A stretch of 64,000 nucleotides of DNA from Pseudorhodoferax soli (GCF_003337555.1 NZ_QPJK01000006.1:248001-312000), one strand, 5' to 3'; shown: positions 7,994 through 17,355, counted from the first letter of the stretch. Notes: generated by a model from the sequence alone, not told the origin. A program made the numbers and translations.

Positions 7994-9390
7994 GCCTGTG
8001 CCTCCAGCGCGGCCAGGCCGCCCATGCCCTGCAGCAAGCGGTTGGCAGCACCGGGCAAGAGCCGCCCGTCGCCGTCCGCCAGCTGCATGCGCGCGAGCCA
8101 GGCCTCGAACTCGGGCGCGCGTTTCAGGCCCATGGTCTCGCGCACGAATAGCGCGTCGTGGAACGAGGTGCTCTGGTAGTTCAGCATCACATCGTCGGCG
8201 CCGGGCACGCCGATGACGAAGTTCACCCCGGCCGCGGCCAGCAGCACCAGCAGCGTGTCCATGTCGTCCTGGTCGGCCTCGGCATGGTTGGTGTAGCAGA
8301 CGTCCACGCCCAGTGGCAGGCCCAGCAGCTTGCCGCAGAAGTGGTCTTCCAGGCCGGCGCGGATGATCTGCTTGCCGTCGTACAGGTATTCCGGGCCGAT
8401 GAAGCCGACCACGGTGTTGACCAGCAGCGGCCGGTAGCGGCGGGCCAGCGCATAGGCGCGCGCCTCGCAGGTCTGCTGGTCCACGCCGTGGTGGGCGCCG
8501 GCAGACAGCGCGCTGCCCTGGCCGGTCTCGAAGTACATGACGTTGTCGCCCAGCGTGCCGCGGCCCAGTGCGCGCGCGGCGGCGCAGGCTTCGTCCAGCA
8601 GTTCGGGCGTGACGCCGAAGGACTGGTTGGCCTTCTCGGTGCCGGCGATGGACTGGAACACGAGGTCGACCGGCGCGCCGGCCTCCATGAGCCGCAGCGT
8701 GTTGGTCACATGCGTGAGCACGCAGCTTTGCGTGGGGATCTGGAAGCGGGCGATGACCTCGTCCAGCAGGTGCAGCAGGCGCCCCAGCACCGGCAGGCTG
8801 TCAGAGGCCGGGTTCAGGCCGATCACCGCATCGCCCGCGCCGTAGAGCAGGCCGTCCAACGTCGAAGCCGCCACACCGCGCAGGTCGTCCGTGGGATGGT
8901 TGGGCTGCAGCCGCACGGCCAGCCGGCCCGGCAGGCCGATGGTGTTGCGAAAGCGGGTGACGACGCGGCACTTGCGCGCCACGGCGATCAGGTCCTGGTT
9001 GCGCATGAGCTTGGAGACCGCCGCCACCATCTCGGGCGTGAGGCCGGGCGCCAGGGCGGCCAGGGTCTCGCCGTCTGCGCCATCGCAGAGCAGCCAGTTG
9101 CGCAGTTCGCCCACCGTGAGCGAGGCCACCGGCGCGAACGCAGTGGCGTCGTGCTGGTCGATGATGAGCCGGGTGATGTTGTCGTCTTCGTAGGGAACCA
9201 GTGCCTCGTTCAGGAACTGCGTGAGCGGCGTGTCGGCCAGCACATGGCGCGCTGCCATGCGCTGCTGGGCCGTGGCCGCGCCGATGCCGGCCAGGTAGTC
9301 GCCCGAGCGCGCCGGGCTGGCGCAGGCCAGCACCTGGCGCAGGTCGTCGAAGGCGAAGACCTGTTGGGCCAGCGTGGTGCGGTAGCGCAT
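7990..9390 (-). CDS. eutB: Ethanolamine ammonia-lyase large (heavy) subunit
   Basis: A 466-residue TIM-barrel subunit carrying the active site for the B12-dependent cleavage of ethanolamine. Family stretches are clear: DDLRGVAASTLDGLLYGAGD, DLVFQSIAGTEKAN and CYTNHAEADQDDMD. Length agrees with other EutB proteins (about 450-465). It follows the ethanolamine permease gene by one base and overlaps eutC, so uptake and cleavage are made together. The acetaldehyde dehydrogenase needed next is not in the window. Confidence 0.97.
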   Translation of the reverse strand: MRYRTTLAQQVFAFDDLRQVLACASPARSGDYLAGIGAATAQQRMAARHVLADTPLTQFLNEALVPYEDDNITRLIIDQHDATAFAPVASLTVGELRNWLLCDGADGETLAALAPGLTPEMVAAVSKLMRNQDLIAVARKCRVVTRFRNTIGLPGRLAVRLQPNHPTDDLRGVAASTLDGLLYGAGDAVIGLNPASDSLPVLGRLLHLLDEVIARFQIPTQSCVLTHVTNTLRLMEAGAPVDLVFQSIAGTEKANQSFGVTPELLDEACAAARALGRGTLGDNVMYFETGQGSALSAGAHHGVDQQTCEARAYALARRYRPLLVNTVVGFIGPEYLYDGKQIIRAGLEDHFCGKLLGLPLGVDVCYTNHAEADQDDMDTLLVLLAAAGVNFVIGVPGADDVMLNYQSTSFHDALFVRETMGLKRAPEFEAWLARMQLADGDGRLLPGAANRLLQGMGGLAALEAQA

Positions 9391-9391
9391 G

Positions 9392-10795
9392 TCAGTCGGT
9401 TCCTGAGAGCAGCTTATCGTGCGCAGCCGCAGCGCGTTGGTCGGCCGTCAGCCGGAAGTAGGCGTAGGCCAAGGCCATCAGCACGCAGAACAGCACCGTC
9501 AACAGGGTGTTGAACCAGACCATGGCGCCCAGGCAGACCAGGCCCAGCCCGAGCGCGATGGCCGGGAACACGGGATAGAACGGCGCACGGTAGGGCCGGT
9601 GCAGGTGCGGCTCGCTGGCGCGCAACTTGAACAGCGCGGCCATGGAGACGAGGTACATGACGATGGCGCCGAGCACGGCCATGGTGACGATGTTGGCCGT
9701 CAGCGTCTGGCCGCCGAAGCTGATCCACTCGTCGCTGAAGATGGCCGCCACACCGACCACGCCGCCGGCCACGAGCGCACGGTGCGGCGTGTCGAAACGC
9801 GGGCTCAGCGCGGCGAAGTAGCGCGGCAGGTAGCCGGCGCGGGCCAGCGCGAAGATCTGGCGGGAGTAGCCCATGATGATGCCGTGGAACGAGGCGATGA
9901 GCCCGAACAGCCCGATCCACACCATCATGTGCAGCCAGCCGCTGGAGGCACCCACCACGGCCTTCATGGCCTGCGGCAGCGGGTCGTTGATGTTGGCAAG
10001 CGTGCGCCAGTCGCCCACGCCGCCTGCGAACACCATCACGCCGAAAGCCAGTACGACCAGCGTGACGATGCCCGTGGTGTAGGCCATGGGGATGGTGCGG
10101 TGCGGATCGCGCGCCTCCTCGGCCGCCATGGCCGCGCCCTCGATGGCCAGGAAGAACCAGATCGCGAACGGGATCGAGGCGAAGATGCCGGCCACGGCCT
10201 TGCCGTCCAGCACGCTGCCACCGGCCCAGCCGTTGGCGACGAAGTTGGCCATGGACCAGCCCGGCGCCACCACGCCCATGAACACCAGAAGTTCGAAGAT
10301 CGCCAGCAGCGTGACGAACAGCTCGAAGGTGGCGGCGATGCTGACGCCCACCCAGTTCAGCGCGATGAAGACCACGTAGGCGCCCAGCGCGATCATCTTG
10401 GGATCGATGCCTGGGAACTGCACATTGAGGTAGGCGCCGATGGCCAGCGCGATGGCCGGCGGCGCGAACACGAACTCCACCAGCGTGGCGAAGCCGGCGA
10501 TGAAGCCGCCCGTGGGCCCGAATGCGCGCCGCGCATACGCGAAAGGGCCGCCGGCATGCGGGATCGCCGTGGACAGTTCGGTGAAGCTGAAGATGAAGGT
10601 GGTGTACATGGCTGCGACCAGCACCGTGGCCACCAGGAAGCCCAGTGTGCCGGCGGTGTTCCAGCCGTAGCTCCAGCCGAAGTACTCGCCCGAGATGACC
10701 AGGCCCACGGCGATGCCCCACAGCTGCAGCGGCCCCAGGACCTTCTTGAGATGGCCCGAGGTGGGGGCGGCGGCGGAGGAGGGGATGGCGCTCAT
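9392..10795 (-). CDS. eat: Ethanolamine permease (APC superfamily)
   Basis: A 467-residue amino acid-polyamine-organocation transporter with about 12 hydrophobic helices. Conserved features include GIAVGLVISGEYFGWSYGWN near the N-terminus and FAYARRAFGPTGGFIAG. It is placed as the first gene of the eut operon, one base before eutB, which supports ethanolamine as substrate. I start at the ATG at 10795, where the family N-terminus begins; the frame upstream is not protein-like. It is divergent from the AraC regulator across about 170 bases. Confidence 0.92.
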   Translation of the reverse strand: MSAIPSSAAAPTSGHLKKVLGPLQLWGIAVGLVISGEYFGWSYGWNTAGTLGFLVATVLVAAMYTTFIFSFTELSTAIPHAGGPFAYARRAFGPTGGFIAGFATLVEFVFAPPAIALAIGAYLNVQFPGIDPKMIALGAYVVFIALNWVGVSIAATFELFVTLLAIFELLVFMGVVAPGWSMANFVANGWAGGSVLDGKAVAGIFASIPFAIWFFLAIEGAAMAAEEARDPHRTIPMAYTTGIVTLVVLAFGVMVFAGGVGDWRTLANINDPLPQAMKAVVGASSGWLHMMVWIGLFGLIASFHGIIMGYSRQIFALARAGYLPRYFAALSPRFDTPHRALVAGGVVGVAAIFSDEWISFGGQTLTANIVTMAVLGAIVMYLVSMAALFKLRASEPHLHRPYRAPFYPVFPAIALGLGLVCLGAMVWFNTLLTVLFCVLMALAYAYFRLTADQRAAAAHDKLLSGTD

Positions 10796-10967
10796 CGCAG
10801 TGGGGCTCGACGTGGAGCAGGTGAGGAGGATGGACCGATTGCACCCGTGCCGCCGGGCCGCCGCTATCCGCTTTCGGAAAATCTGCGCCCCGCGGTCGCA
10901 GCAGCGGGCGGCTGGCGTGGCATCGGTCTTGCGTCTACCCTTGCATGGATGCCTGGGAGAAGCGCGG

Positions 10968-11984
10968 ATGACAAGCCGACCCGCCATGGGCGCCGCCTAC
11001 AGCGTGCGCCGCAGCGCCGACGTGGACGAGCACGCCGGCCATCTGTCCTCCTGGCGCCAGGAGTACGACCAGTTGTCGTGCGGCCACTTCACCGGGATGG
11101 TGCGCGAGCTCTGGCTGCACGCCCCGCGGCTGCAGGTGTTCCACGAGTTCACGGACCAGCAGACCAGCCAGCGCTGCCGGCCGTGGCCGGGCTCCGTGTG
11201 GTTCGGCATCCCCGATGGTCTGGGCGAAGGGGAAGGCCTGCTGCACTTTTGCGGGCGGCTGCAGCCCGGCGAGCGCCCGCGCACCCTCATGGCCGCGCGG
11301 GCCGACGCCGGCTTTGCCCTGCGCACGCCGCAGCGCTTCGGCATCTATGGCGTGGTGCTGGAGGAAGCCTGGCTCGCCGCGCGCTGCGACGCCTTGGGCC
11401 TGACGCCACTGCTGCAGGGGCGGGCCGAAGTCTGTGCGGGCGCGCTCTCGCCGCACCGGCATGCGGCGCTGTGCCAGACCATCGAATCCATGCTGGCGCT
11501 TGGGGCCAGCGACGAGGCGGCCCAGCCCTGGGGGCTGCGCGCCATGCACGTGCTGGCCGGCCAGCTGCTGCGGCTCCTGGCCCAGTGCTGTGACGACGCC
11601 GCATGGCAGGGCCCACCGGCCAGTGCGCAGCGGCGCCTGGCCGAGGTCATGGCCGCGCGCGACATGGCGGCCGAACCGTTCAACCACATGCTGTCGGTGG
11701 AGGACCTGTGCGCGCGGCTGCACCTCACGCCGCGCACGCTGCACAACCACTTCCTCGGCACCGTGGGCGTCTCACCGGCGGACTTCCTGCGCTCCGTGCG
11801 GCTCAACGCCTGCCGGCGGCGGCTGCGCGGCACGGCCGCCGAGCAGCTGCACGTGCAGGATGTGGCCGCGCAGTGGGGCTTCTTCCACATGGGCCGCTTT
11901 GCCCAGGCCTACAAGGAGCTCTTCGGCGAGCTGCCCTCGCAGACGCTGCGCCTGTCGCGCCGGGCCGCGCCGCTCAGCGCGTGA
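10968..11984 (+). CDS. AraC-family regulator, EutR-like
   Basis: A 338-residue protein with an N-terminal sensor half and a C-terminal AraC double helix-turn-helix (about residues 240-335), seen in LSVEDLCARLHLTPRTLHNHF and the second-helix region VAAQWGFFHMGRFAQAYKELFGE. It starts at the ATG at 10968 after GGGAG. Its divergent position next to the ethanolamine permease/eutBC operon suggests it activates that operon when ethanolamine (with B12) is present, as known for EutR. The 3' end overlaps the converging PAS-LuxR gene by 11 bases. Confidence 0.85.
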   Translation: MTSRPAMGAAYSVRRSADVDEHAGHLSSWRQEYDQLSCGHFTGMVRELWLHAPRLQVFHEFTDQQTSQRCRPWPGSVWFGIPDGLGEGEGLLHFCGRLQPGERPRTLMAARADAGFALRTPQRFGIYGVVLEEAWLAARCDALGLTPLLQGRAEVCAGALSPHRHAALCQTIESMLALGASDEAAQPWGLRAMHVLAGQLLRLLAQCCDDAAWQGPPASAQRRLAEVMAARDMAAEPFNHMLSVEDLCARLHLTPRTLHNHFLGTVGVSPADFLRSVRLNACRRRLRGTAAEQLHVQDVAAQWGFFHMGRFAQAYKELFGELPSQTLRLSRRAAPLSA

Positions 11985-12540
11985 CGAGCCGGTGCACCAG
12001 CTCGGCCGTGGAGCCCGCACCGTACTTGCGCATCACGCGCGCACGGTAGATCTCCACCGTGCGGTGGCTGATGCCCAGCACGCGGCCGATCTCCTTGGCC
12101 GTGAGGCCCTGCATGACCTGGGCTGCGATCTCGCGCTCGCGCGGCGTGAGGCTGGCGTGCACGCTGCGGCGCGCGCTCAGGTCCTCGAAGCTCCAGATGC
12201 CGGCAGCGTGCGGCGCAGTGCGGTCGAAGGCGCGGCCCGTGACATGGCACCAGAAGGCCTCGCCCTTCAGGCGGCCATCCACGCGCCGCATGATGCGGTC
12301 GTCGGCGTAGTGGCCCTTGGCGTTCATGATGGGCGTGATGCGCTCACCGGTGCGCTCGTACTCGTCGGCGCTGGGGTAGAGCACGCGGAACGACTGGCCG
12401 ACGAGCTGCTCGCGCGCGGCGCCGAACATCTCGCACAGATGCCGGTTGCAGTCCACAATCGTCCGCTCGCGCGACACCACCAAGCCGATGGGCGCCAGAT
12501 CGAATGCCAGCCGGTAGTCGATGTCCATCGGGATTCTCAT
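11974..12540 (-). CDS. PAS-LuxR regulator of the divergent scoAB operon
   Basis: A 188-residue cytoplasmic regulator. Residues 5-115 form a PAS domain (DLAPIGLVVSRERTIVDCNR is a typical PAS start), and residues 128-188 form a LuxR/FixJ-type helix-turn-helix (LTPREREIAAQVMQGLTAKE, then HRTVEIYRARVMRKYG). The scoA start lies only 64 bases away on the other strand, with a perfect inverted repeat between them, so autoregulation and control of CoA-transferase genes is the simplest reading. The effector sensed by the PAS domain is unknown. An in-frame ATG at 12528 is an alternative start. Confidence 0.88.
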   Translation of the reverse strand: MRIPMDIDYRLAFDLAPIGLVVSRERTIVDCNRHLCEMFGAAREQLVGQSFRVLYPSADEYERTGERITPIMNAKGHYADDRIMRRVDGRLKGEAFWCHVTGRAFDRTAPHAAGIWSFEDLSARRSVHASLTPREREIAAQVMQGLTAKEIGRVLGISHRTVEIYRARVMRKYGAGSTAELVHRLVTR

Positions 12541-12548
12541 TAGGAAAA

Positions 12549-12570
12549 ACTACGTACTCCGCTACGTAGT
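12549..12570. promoter_or_regulatory. Inverted repeat, likely operator of the PAS-LuxR regulator
   Basis: ACTACGTA, six bases, TACGTAGT: two perfect 8-base arms. It lies in the 64-base gap between the PAS-LuxR start and scoA, a position that could control both directions. The size and symmetry fit a dimeric LuxR-type binding site. Confidence 0.65.
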
Positions 12571-12604
12571 ATCGTTCCGCGGTCCGAACCCATAGGAGGC
12601 ACCC

Positions 12605-13417
12605 TTGAACAAAATCTATCCTTCCGCCGAGGCGGCGCTGAAGGGCATCGTCCAGGACGGCCAGCTGCTGGCCGTGGGCGGCTTCGGCCTGTGCGGCATC
12701 CCCGAGGCGCTGATCGAGGCGCTCAAGGATTCCGGCGTGAAGAACCTGACCGTGATCTCCAACAACGCGGGTGTCGACGGCTTCGGCCTGGGCAAGCTGC
12801 TGGAGACGCGCCAGATCAAGAAGATGATCGCCAGCTACGTGGGCGAGAACAAGGAGTTCGAGCGCCAGTACCTGGCCGGCGAGCTGGAGCTGGAGTTCAC
12901 GCCCCAGGGCACGCTGGCCGAGAAGCTGCGCGCCGGCGGCGCCGGCATCCCGGCTTTCTTCACCAAGACCGGTGTCGGCACCCTGGTGGCCGAGGGCAAG
13001 GAGCTGCGCGAGTTCGACGGCGAGACCTATGTGATGGAGCGCGCGCTGCTGCCCGAGGTCGCGCTGGTCAAGGCCTACGCGGCCGACAAGTCCGGCAACC
13101 TGCAGTTCCGCCGCACGGCGCGCAACTTCAACCCGGCCGCCGCGATGGCCGGCAAGATCTGCGTGGTCGAGGTCGAGAAGATCGTCGAGACCGGCGAGAT
13201 GGACCCGGACGCCGTGCACCTGCCCGGCATCTACGTGCACCGCATCGTGCTCAATGCCACGCCCGAGAAGCGCATCGAGAAGCGCACGCTGCGCGCCGCC
13301 GTGCCCGTGGACGCAGCCGCCGCAAAAGTCGAAGCCCAGGCCGTGATCGCCCAGGCCGCGGCCGTGGACGAGGTGCCGGTGCCCAAGGTGCCTGTCAACA
13401 AGCAAGCAGGAGTCTGA
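12605..13417 (+). CDS. scoA: 3-oxoacid (succinyl-CoA:acetoacetate) CoA-transferase subunit A
   Basis: A 270-residue alpha subunit of the two-chain CoA-transferase that activates acetoacetate or a related 3-oxo acid with CoA from succinyl-CoA. The family features are [17 protein letters not shown] near the N-terminus and [21 protein letters not shown]. The start is TTG at 12605, backed by AGGAGG five bases upstream. The C-terminus has an extra Ala/Val-rich tail of about 40 residues compared with typical subunit A chains (about 230 residues). scoB follows directly. Confidence 0.94.
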   Translation: MNKIYPSAEAALKGIVQDGQLLAVGGFGLCGIPEALIEALKDSGVKNLTVISNNAGVDGFGLGKLLETRQIKKMIASYVGENKEFERQYLAGELELEFTPQGTLAEKLRAGGAGIPAFFTKTGVGTLVAEGKELREFDGETYVMERALLPEVALVKAYAADKSGNLQFRRTARNFNPAAAMAGKICVVEVEKIVETGEMDPDAVHLPGIYVHRIVLNATPEKRIEKRTLRAAVPVDAAAAKVEAQAVIAQAAAVDEVPVPKVPVNKQAGV

Positions 13418-13419
13418 AC

Positions 13420-14058
13420 ATGCCCTGGACCCAAGACCAGATGGCCGCGCGTGCGGCGCAAGAACTGGAAGACGGCTTCTACGTGAACCTCGGGATCGGC
13501 ATCCCGACCCTGGTGGCCAACTTCGTCCCGGCCGACAAGGAAGTCTGGCTGCAGAGCGAGAACGGCATGATGGGCATCGGCCCGTTCCCGACCGAGGACG
13601 AGGTCGACGCCGACCTCATCAACGCCGGCAAGCAAACCGTCACCACGCTGCCGGGCACCTCGATCTTCGGCAGCCACGAGAGCTTCGCGATGATCCGCGC
13701 CGGCAAGATCAACCTGTCCATCCTGGGCGCGATGCAGGTCAGCGCCGAAGGCGACCTGGCCAACTGGATGATTCCGGGCAAGATGGTCAAGGGCATGGGC
13801 GGCGCCATGGACCTGGTGGCCGGGGTGAAGCGCGTGATCGTGCTGATGGAGCACGTCGCGAAGAAGAAGGACGGCACCGAGGACCTCAAGATCCTGCCCA
13901 AGTGCACCCTGCCGCTGACCGGCGTGGGCGTGGTAGACCGCATCATCACCGACTTGGCCGTCATGGACGTGACGCCCGGGGGCCTGAAGGTCGTGGAGAT
14001 GGCGCCTGGCGTCACGCGCGAAGCGCTGCAGGCCAAGACCGGCGTCCAACTCATCTGA
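13420..14058 (+). CDS. scoB: 3-oxoacid CoA-transferase subunit B
   Basis: A 212-residue beta subunit. It has [17 protein letters not shown] and the motif [10 protein letters not shown], whose Glu is the catalytic residue that carries CoA in this family. AGGAG lies seven bases before the ATG at 13420, two bases after the scoA stop. With scoA it forms the heterodimeric or heterotetrameric enzyme for ketone-body or 3-oxoacid use. The next gene, tilS, starts 2 bases later, so it is probably read from the same transcript. Confidence 0.95.
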   Translation: MPWTQDQMAARAAQELEDGFYVNLGIGIPTLVANFVPADKEVWLQSENGMMGIGPFPTEDEVDADLINAGKQTVTTLPGTSIFGSHESFAMIRAGKINLSILGAMQVSAEGDLANWMIPGKMVKGMGGAMDLVAGVKRVIVLMEHVAKKKDGTEDLKILPKCTLPLTGVGVVDRIITDLAVMDVTPGGLKVVEMAPGVTREALQAKTGVQLI

Positions 14059-14060
14059 GC

Positions 14061-15014
14061 TTGTTCACCGAGGCGATCGCCGCCTTCGCGCCGCGGCTGC
14101 CGCTGGCCGTGGCCTACAGCGGCGGCGCCGATTCATCGGCGCTGCTGCGCGCCTGCGCAGCCCGCTGGCCCGGCCAGGTGCACGCCGTGCATGTGCACCA
14201 CGGCCTGCAGGCCGCTGCCGACGGTTTCGAGACCCACTGCAAAGACACCTGCGCCGCGCTCGGCGTGCCGCTGGCCGTGGCGCGTGTGCAGGCGCGCCAT
14301 GCGCGCGGCCAGAGCCCCGAAGACGCTGCCAGGCGTGCGCGTTACGCAGCGATTGCCGAGGTCGCGGCGCGCAGCTGGGGCGAGGGCGGGCCGCGCGACG
14401 TGGCGTTGGCCCAGCATGCGGACGACCAGGTCGAGACCATTTTGCTCGCGCTGTCGCGTGGTGCCGGCCTGCCGGGCCTGGCGGCCATGCCGGCCCAGTG
14501 GGAGTGGGGCGGCCTGCGCTTTCACCGGCCGCTGCTGCGCGTGCCGGGCGCAGAACTGCGCACCTGGCTTGCTGAACAGGGCGCAGCCTGGGTCGAAGAC
14601 CCCAGCAATGCCGACCCTGCCTACCTGCGCAACGGCATCCGCGCCGAACTGCTGCCGGTGCTGCAACGGCTGTTTCCGGCCTTTCGCAGTACCTTCGCGC
14701 GCAGCGCCGCGCACGCGGGCGAGGCGCAGGAGCTGCTGCGCGGCCTCGCCGAGCAAGACCTGCGGGCCACCGGCATCCCCCCCGCCATCGCAGCGCTGCA
14801 GGCGCTGCCGCGCGCGCGCCAGGCCAATGCGCTGCGCCACTGGCTGGCCGAGGCCCACGCAACGGCCCCGAGTGCGGTGCAACTGGCCGAACTGCTGGAC
14901 CAGATCGACGCCTGCCGCACCCGTGGCCACCGCCTGCACCTGAAGGTCGGGGCCGGTTTCGTGCGGCGCAGTGGCGCGTTGCTCGATTGGTACAATCCCG
15001 CGCTTTCGAGTTGA
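14061..15014 (+). CDS. tilS: tRNA(Ile)-lysidine synthetase
   Basis: An N-type ATP-pyrophosphatase that changes C34 of the CAU-anticodon tRNA-Ile to lysidine. The PP-loop AYSGGADSSALLRA is near residue 15, and further family motifs are VHVHHGLQ, AQHADDQVETILLALSRGAGL and LRNGIRAELLP. The start is uncertain: TTG at 14061 gives 317 residues and lies two bases after the scoB stop; the open frame continues upstream only inside scoB. It lacks much of the C-terminal domain of the 430-residue E. coli enzyme, as is common in beta-proteobacteria. It is essential in most bacteria. Confidence 0.9.
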   Translation: MFTEAIAAFAPRLPLAVAYSGGADSSALLRACAARWPGQVHAVHVHHGLQAAADGFETHCKDTCAALGVPLAVARVQARHARGQSPEDAARRARYAAIAEVAARSWGEGGPRDVALAQHADDQVETILLALSRGAGLPGLAAMPAQWEWGGLRFHRPLLRVPGAELRTWLAEQGAAWVEDPSNADPAYLRNGIRAELLPVLQRLFPAFRSTFARSAAHAGEAQELLRGLAEQDLRATGIPPAIAALQALPRARQANALRHWLAEAHATAPSAVQLAELLDQIDACRTRGHRLHLKVGAGFVRRSGALLDWYNPALSS

Positions 15015-15077
15015 CACACTGCAGGGGCGTCGCCGGCCGACAGCCGAGCCCGGACAGGGCGCCTCCCACCACTATCC

Positions 15078-16349
15078 ATGGCACTCATCGTTCATAAATA
15101 CGGCGGCACGTCGATGGGCTCGACCGAGCGCATCCGCAACGTCGCCAAGCGCGTGGCCAAGTGGGCCCGCGCCGGCCACCAGATGGTGGTGGTTCCCAGC
15201 GCCATGAGCGGGGAGACCAACCGGCTGCTGGGCCTGGCCAAGGAGCTGGCGCCGGCCAAGCCTGCCGAGGCCTATCACCGCGAACTCGACATGCTGGCCG
15301 CCACCGGCGAGCAGGCCTCCTCCGCGTTGCTGGCGATTGCGCTGCAATCCGAAGGCGTGCAGTCGGTCAGCTACGCTGGCTGGCAGGTGCCGATCCGCAC
15401 CAACAACGCGTACACCAAGGCCCGCATCGAGTCCATCGATGACGACCGTGTGCGCGCCGACCTCCAGTCCGGCAAGGTCGTCATCGTGACGGGCTTCCAG
15501 GGCGTGGACGAGGACGACAACATCACCACGCTGGGCCGTGGCGGCAGCGACACCTCGGCCGTGGCCGTGGCCGCGGCGCTGAAGGCCCAGGAGTGCCTGA
15601 TCTACACCGACGTGGACGGCGTCTACACCACCGACCCGCGCGTGGTGCCCGAGGCCCGCCGCCTGCAGACCGTCAGCTTCGAGGAGATGCTGGAGATGGC
15701 CTCCATGGGCTCCAAGGTGCTGCAGATCCGCTCGGTGGAATTCGCCGGCAAGTACAAGGTGCCGCTGCGCGTGCTGTCCAGCTTCACGCCCTGGGACATC
15801 GACCTGGACGAGGAAGCCAAGTCGGGCACGCTGATCACTTTCGAGGAAGACGAGCAAATGGAACAAGCCATCGTGTCGGGCATCGCGTTCAACCGCGACG
15901 AAGCCAAGATCTCCGTCCTGGGTGTGCCGGACAAGCCGGGCATCGCCTACCAGATCCTGGGCGCCGTGGCCGACGCCAACATCGAGGTCGACGTCATCAT
16001 CCAGAACGTCAGCAAGGACGGCAGGACCGACTTCAGCTTCACGGTCCACCGCAACGACTATGCGAAGACGATCGACCTGCTGAAGGAAAAGGTCCTGCCC
16101 GGCCTGGGCGTGCAGGAAGTCGTGGGCGACGCCAAGATCTGCAAGGTGAGCATCGTGGGCATCGGCATGCGCAGCCACGTGGGCGTGGCCAGCAAGATGT
16201 TCCGCTGCCTGTCGGAAGAGGGCATCAACATCCAGATGATCTCCACCAGCGAGATCAAGACCTCGGTCGTGCTCGACGAGAAGTACATGGAACTCGCGGT
16301 GCGCGCATTGCACCGGGTTTTCGATCTGGACCAGCCCGCAGCGGCCTGA
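15078..16349 (+). CDS. lysC: Aspartate kinase
   Basis: A 423-residue monofunctional aspartokinase, first step of the aspartate pathway to lysine, methionine and threonine. The kinase domain starts with VHKYGGTSMGS, includes GFQGVDEDDNITTLGRGGSD, and is followed by two ACT domains (about residues 265-400) that bind lysine/threonine for feedback. Length and order fit the ACT-containing type of Burkholderiales and Pseudomonas. It follows tilS by 63 bases and is followed by tRNA-Ser. Confidence 0.97.
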   Translation: MALIVHKYGGTSMGSTERIRNVAKRVAKWARAGHQMVVVPSAMSGETNRLLGLAKELAPAKPAEAYHRELDMLAATGEQASSALLAIALQSEGVQSVSYAGWQVPIRTNNAYTKARIESIDDDRVRADLQSGKVVIVTGFQGVDEDDNITTLGRGGSDTSAVAVAAALKAQECLIYTDVDGVYTTDPRVVPEARRLQTVSFEEMLEMASMGSKVLQIRSVEFAGKYKVPLRVLSSFTPWDIDLDEEAKSGTLITFEEDEQMEQAIVSGIAFNRDEAKISVLGVPDKPGIAYQILGAVADANIEVDVIIQNVSKDGRTDFSFTVHRNDYAKTIDLLKEKVLPGLGVQEVVGDAKICKVSIVGIGMRSHVGVASKMFRCLSEEGINIQMISTSEIKTSVVLDEKYMELAVRALHRVFDLDQPAAA

Positions 16350-16373
16350 TTCGCATTAAATCCGTGCCATAAT
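16346..16373 (+). promoter_or_regulatory. Possible promoter for tRNA-Ser
   Basis: A CATAAT hexamer at 16368-16373 lies 14 bases before the tRNA 5' end, with a weak -35-like CTGATT at 16346-16351 and 16-base spacing. The -35 match is poor, so this is tentative. Confidence 0.35.
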
Positions 16374-16387
16374 GGCCGGGTTTTCCA

Positions 16388-16480
16388 GGAAACGTGACCG
16401 AGTGGCCGAAGGTGCTCCCCTGCTAAGGGAGTATGGGGTGTAGAGCCTCATCGAGGGTTCGAATCCCTCCGTTTCCGCCA
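16388..16480 (+). tRNA. tRNA-Ser (anticodon GCU)
   Basis: A 93-base gene with acceptor arms GGAAACG and CGTTTCC pairing perfectly, a D-arm, an anticodon stem CTCCC/GGGAG with loop CTGCTAA (anticodon GCT in DNA), a long class II variable arm and a T-arm with GGTTCGAATCC. The 3' end GCCA is encoded (discriminator G plus CCA). A terminator follows 10 bases later. The DNA downstream changes from dense core genes to sparse accessory genes, so this tRNA may be the attachment site of an island. Confidence 0.97.
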
Positions 16481-16490
16481 AACAGCAAGC

Positions 16491-16516
16491 AAAAACGGGC
16501 CTTCGGGCCCGTTTTT
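16491..16516 (+). terminator. Rho-independent terminator after tRNA-Ser
   Basis: AAAAACGGGCC, loop TTCG, GGCCCGTTTTT: an 11-bp stem with a T tract. The symmetry of A and T runs allows action in both directions. Confidence 0.9.
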
Positions 16517-17355
16517 CATTTCTACCCACCATTGCGCCCCCCATTCGAAGAGCCGGCGTCTTGATGTTCTGCGCGTCGAACAAGATCCGGGTCGCCTGCT
16601 CCAGTTGGTGGACGTGGTCCTGGGTGAGGTGGGCGTGCAAACCGATCCCTAAATATCCGGGCTTCCAGCCGCCCGTCGCGCTGAAGCGTTGCGCAAGGAG
16701 CTTGGCGATCTGAGTCGCGCTGGCACGATACAGGACGCAGACCGGCTCACAGGCTGATTAGGCTGGAGGACCAGGTGCTGGGGCTGCAGAAGGGAGTGCG
16801 ACAGCGAAGCCGGTGCGCCATGCCATCGCGCTTCAAGCTGCGCTCTTGCTCGTCGATGTTGGCCACACCCCCGGTCAGCTCCTTTACCTCAACTGGCCAC
16901 AGAAAGTCGTCGTCGATGGATTGGGTGCCGTCATCGTTGCTTCAGTGGTCTCCAGGCCGGCCCATCGACGCGGCGCGGATCTCCACCGCACGGCGCAGTC
17001 AGGTAAGGTTGCCTTTGGACGCGTATCGCTTGTGATCGTCTGAGCCTGGCCGGGTCGGCGCAGTGTTGCTAGGCACATAGGTTTGCCTCATCGCGCTGTT
17101 TACGTAGGTTCTTGCCACGACAGCTGTAGCCGGATTGGGCGCAACTTCAGGGATGCTTGCGGTGCGATCGTTCATGCAGGAGCCTTTGCGATGTATGTTC
17201 TCCAGGGTACACCAGGGGAACGACAGTATCGAAAGGCCGCCTTAGCCGACCGCCGCAAGCACTCTCGGATTGAGCATAGGCAGTGCTGTCAATCGGCGCC
17301 CCCGCAAATTAATCTTTTTGCGTCTGTTCCCGGGCGGCCGTGGCGCGCAGCTCGC
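16517..17355. other. Low-coding stretch after the tRNA; one coding-like fragment
   Basis: No complete gene is recognised here. On the minus strand, 16757 down to about 16520 stays open and reads like protein (ATQIAKLLAQRF, then GGWKPGYLGIGLHAHLTQD and QATRILFDAQNIKTPALR), but the frame has no clear start and runs straight through the tRNA antisense strand before stopping at 16356. I read it as the truncated end of an unidentified gene cut at the tRNA. A second minus-strand patch at about 16800-16890 (ELTGGVANIDEQERSLKR) also looks coding but is broken by stops. The rest holds nothing I can name. Confidence 0.4.

Noticed and set aside
14968-14996. TACAAT hexamer in the 3' end of tilS as a lysC promoter
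   Set aside because: The -10 match is good but no acceptable -35 is present at 16-18 bases, so it was not listed.
16356-16640. Minus-strand 94-codon frame reading through the tRNA
   Set aside because: The end (CCLAETEGFEPSM) is a well-known false translation of tRNA antisense strand; only the upstream part may be a gene fragment, described in the gap entry.
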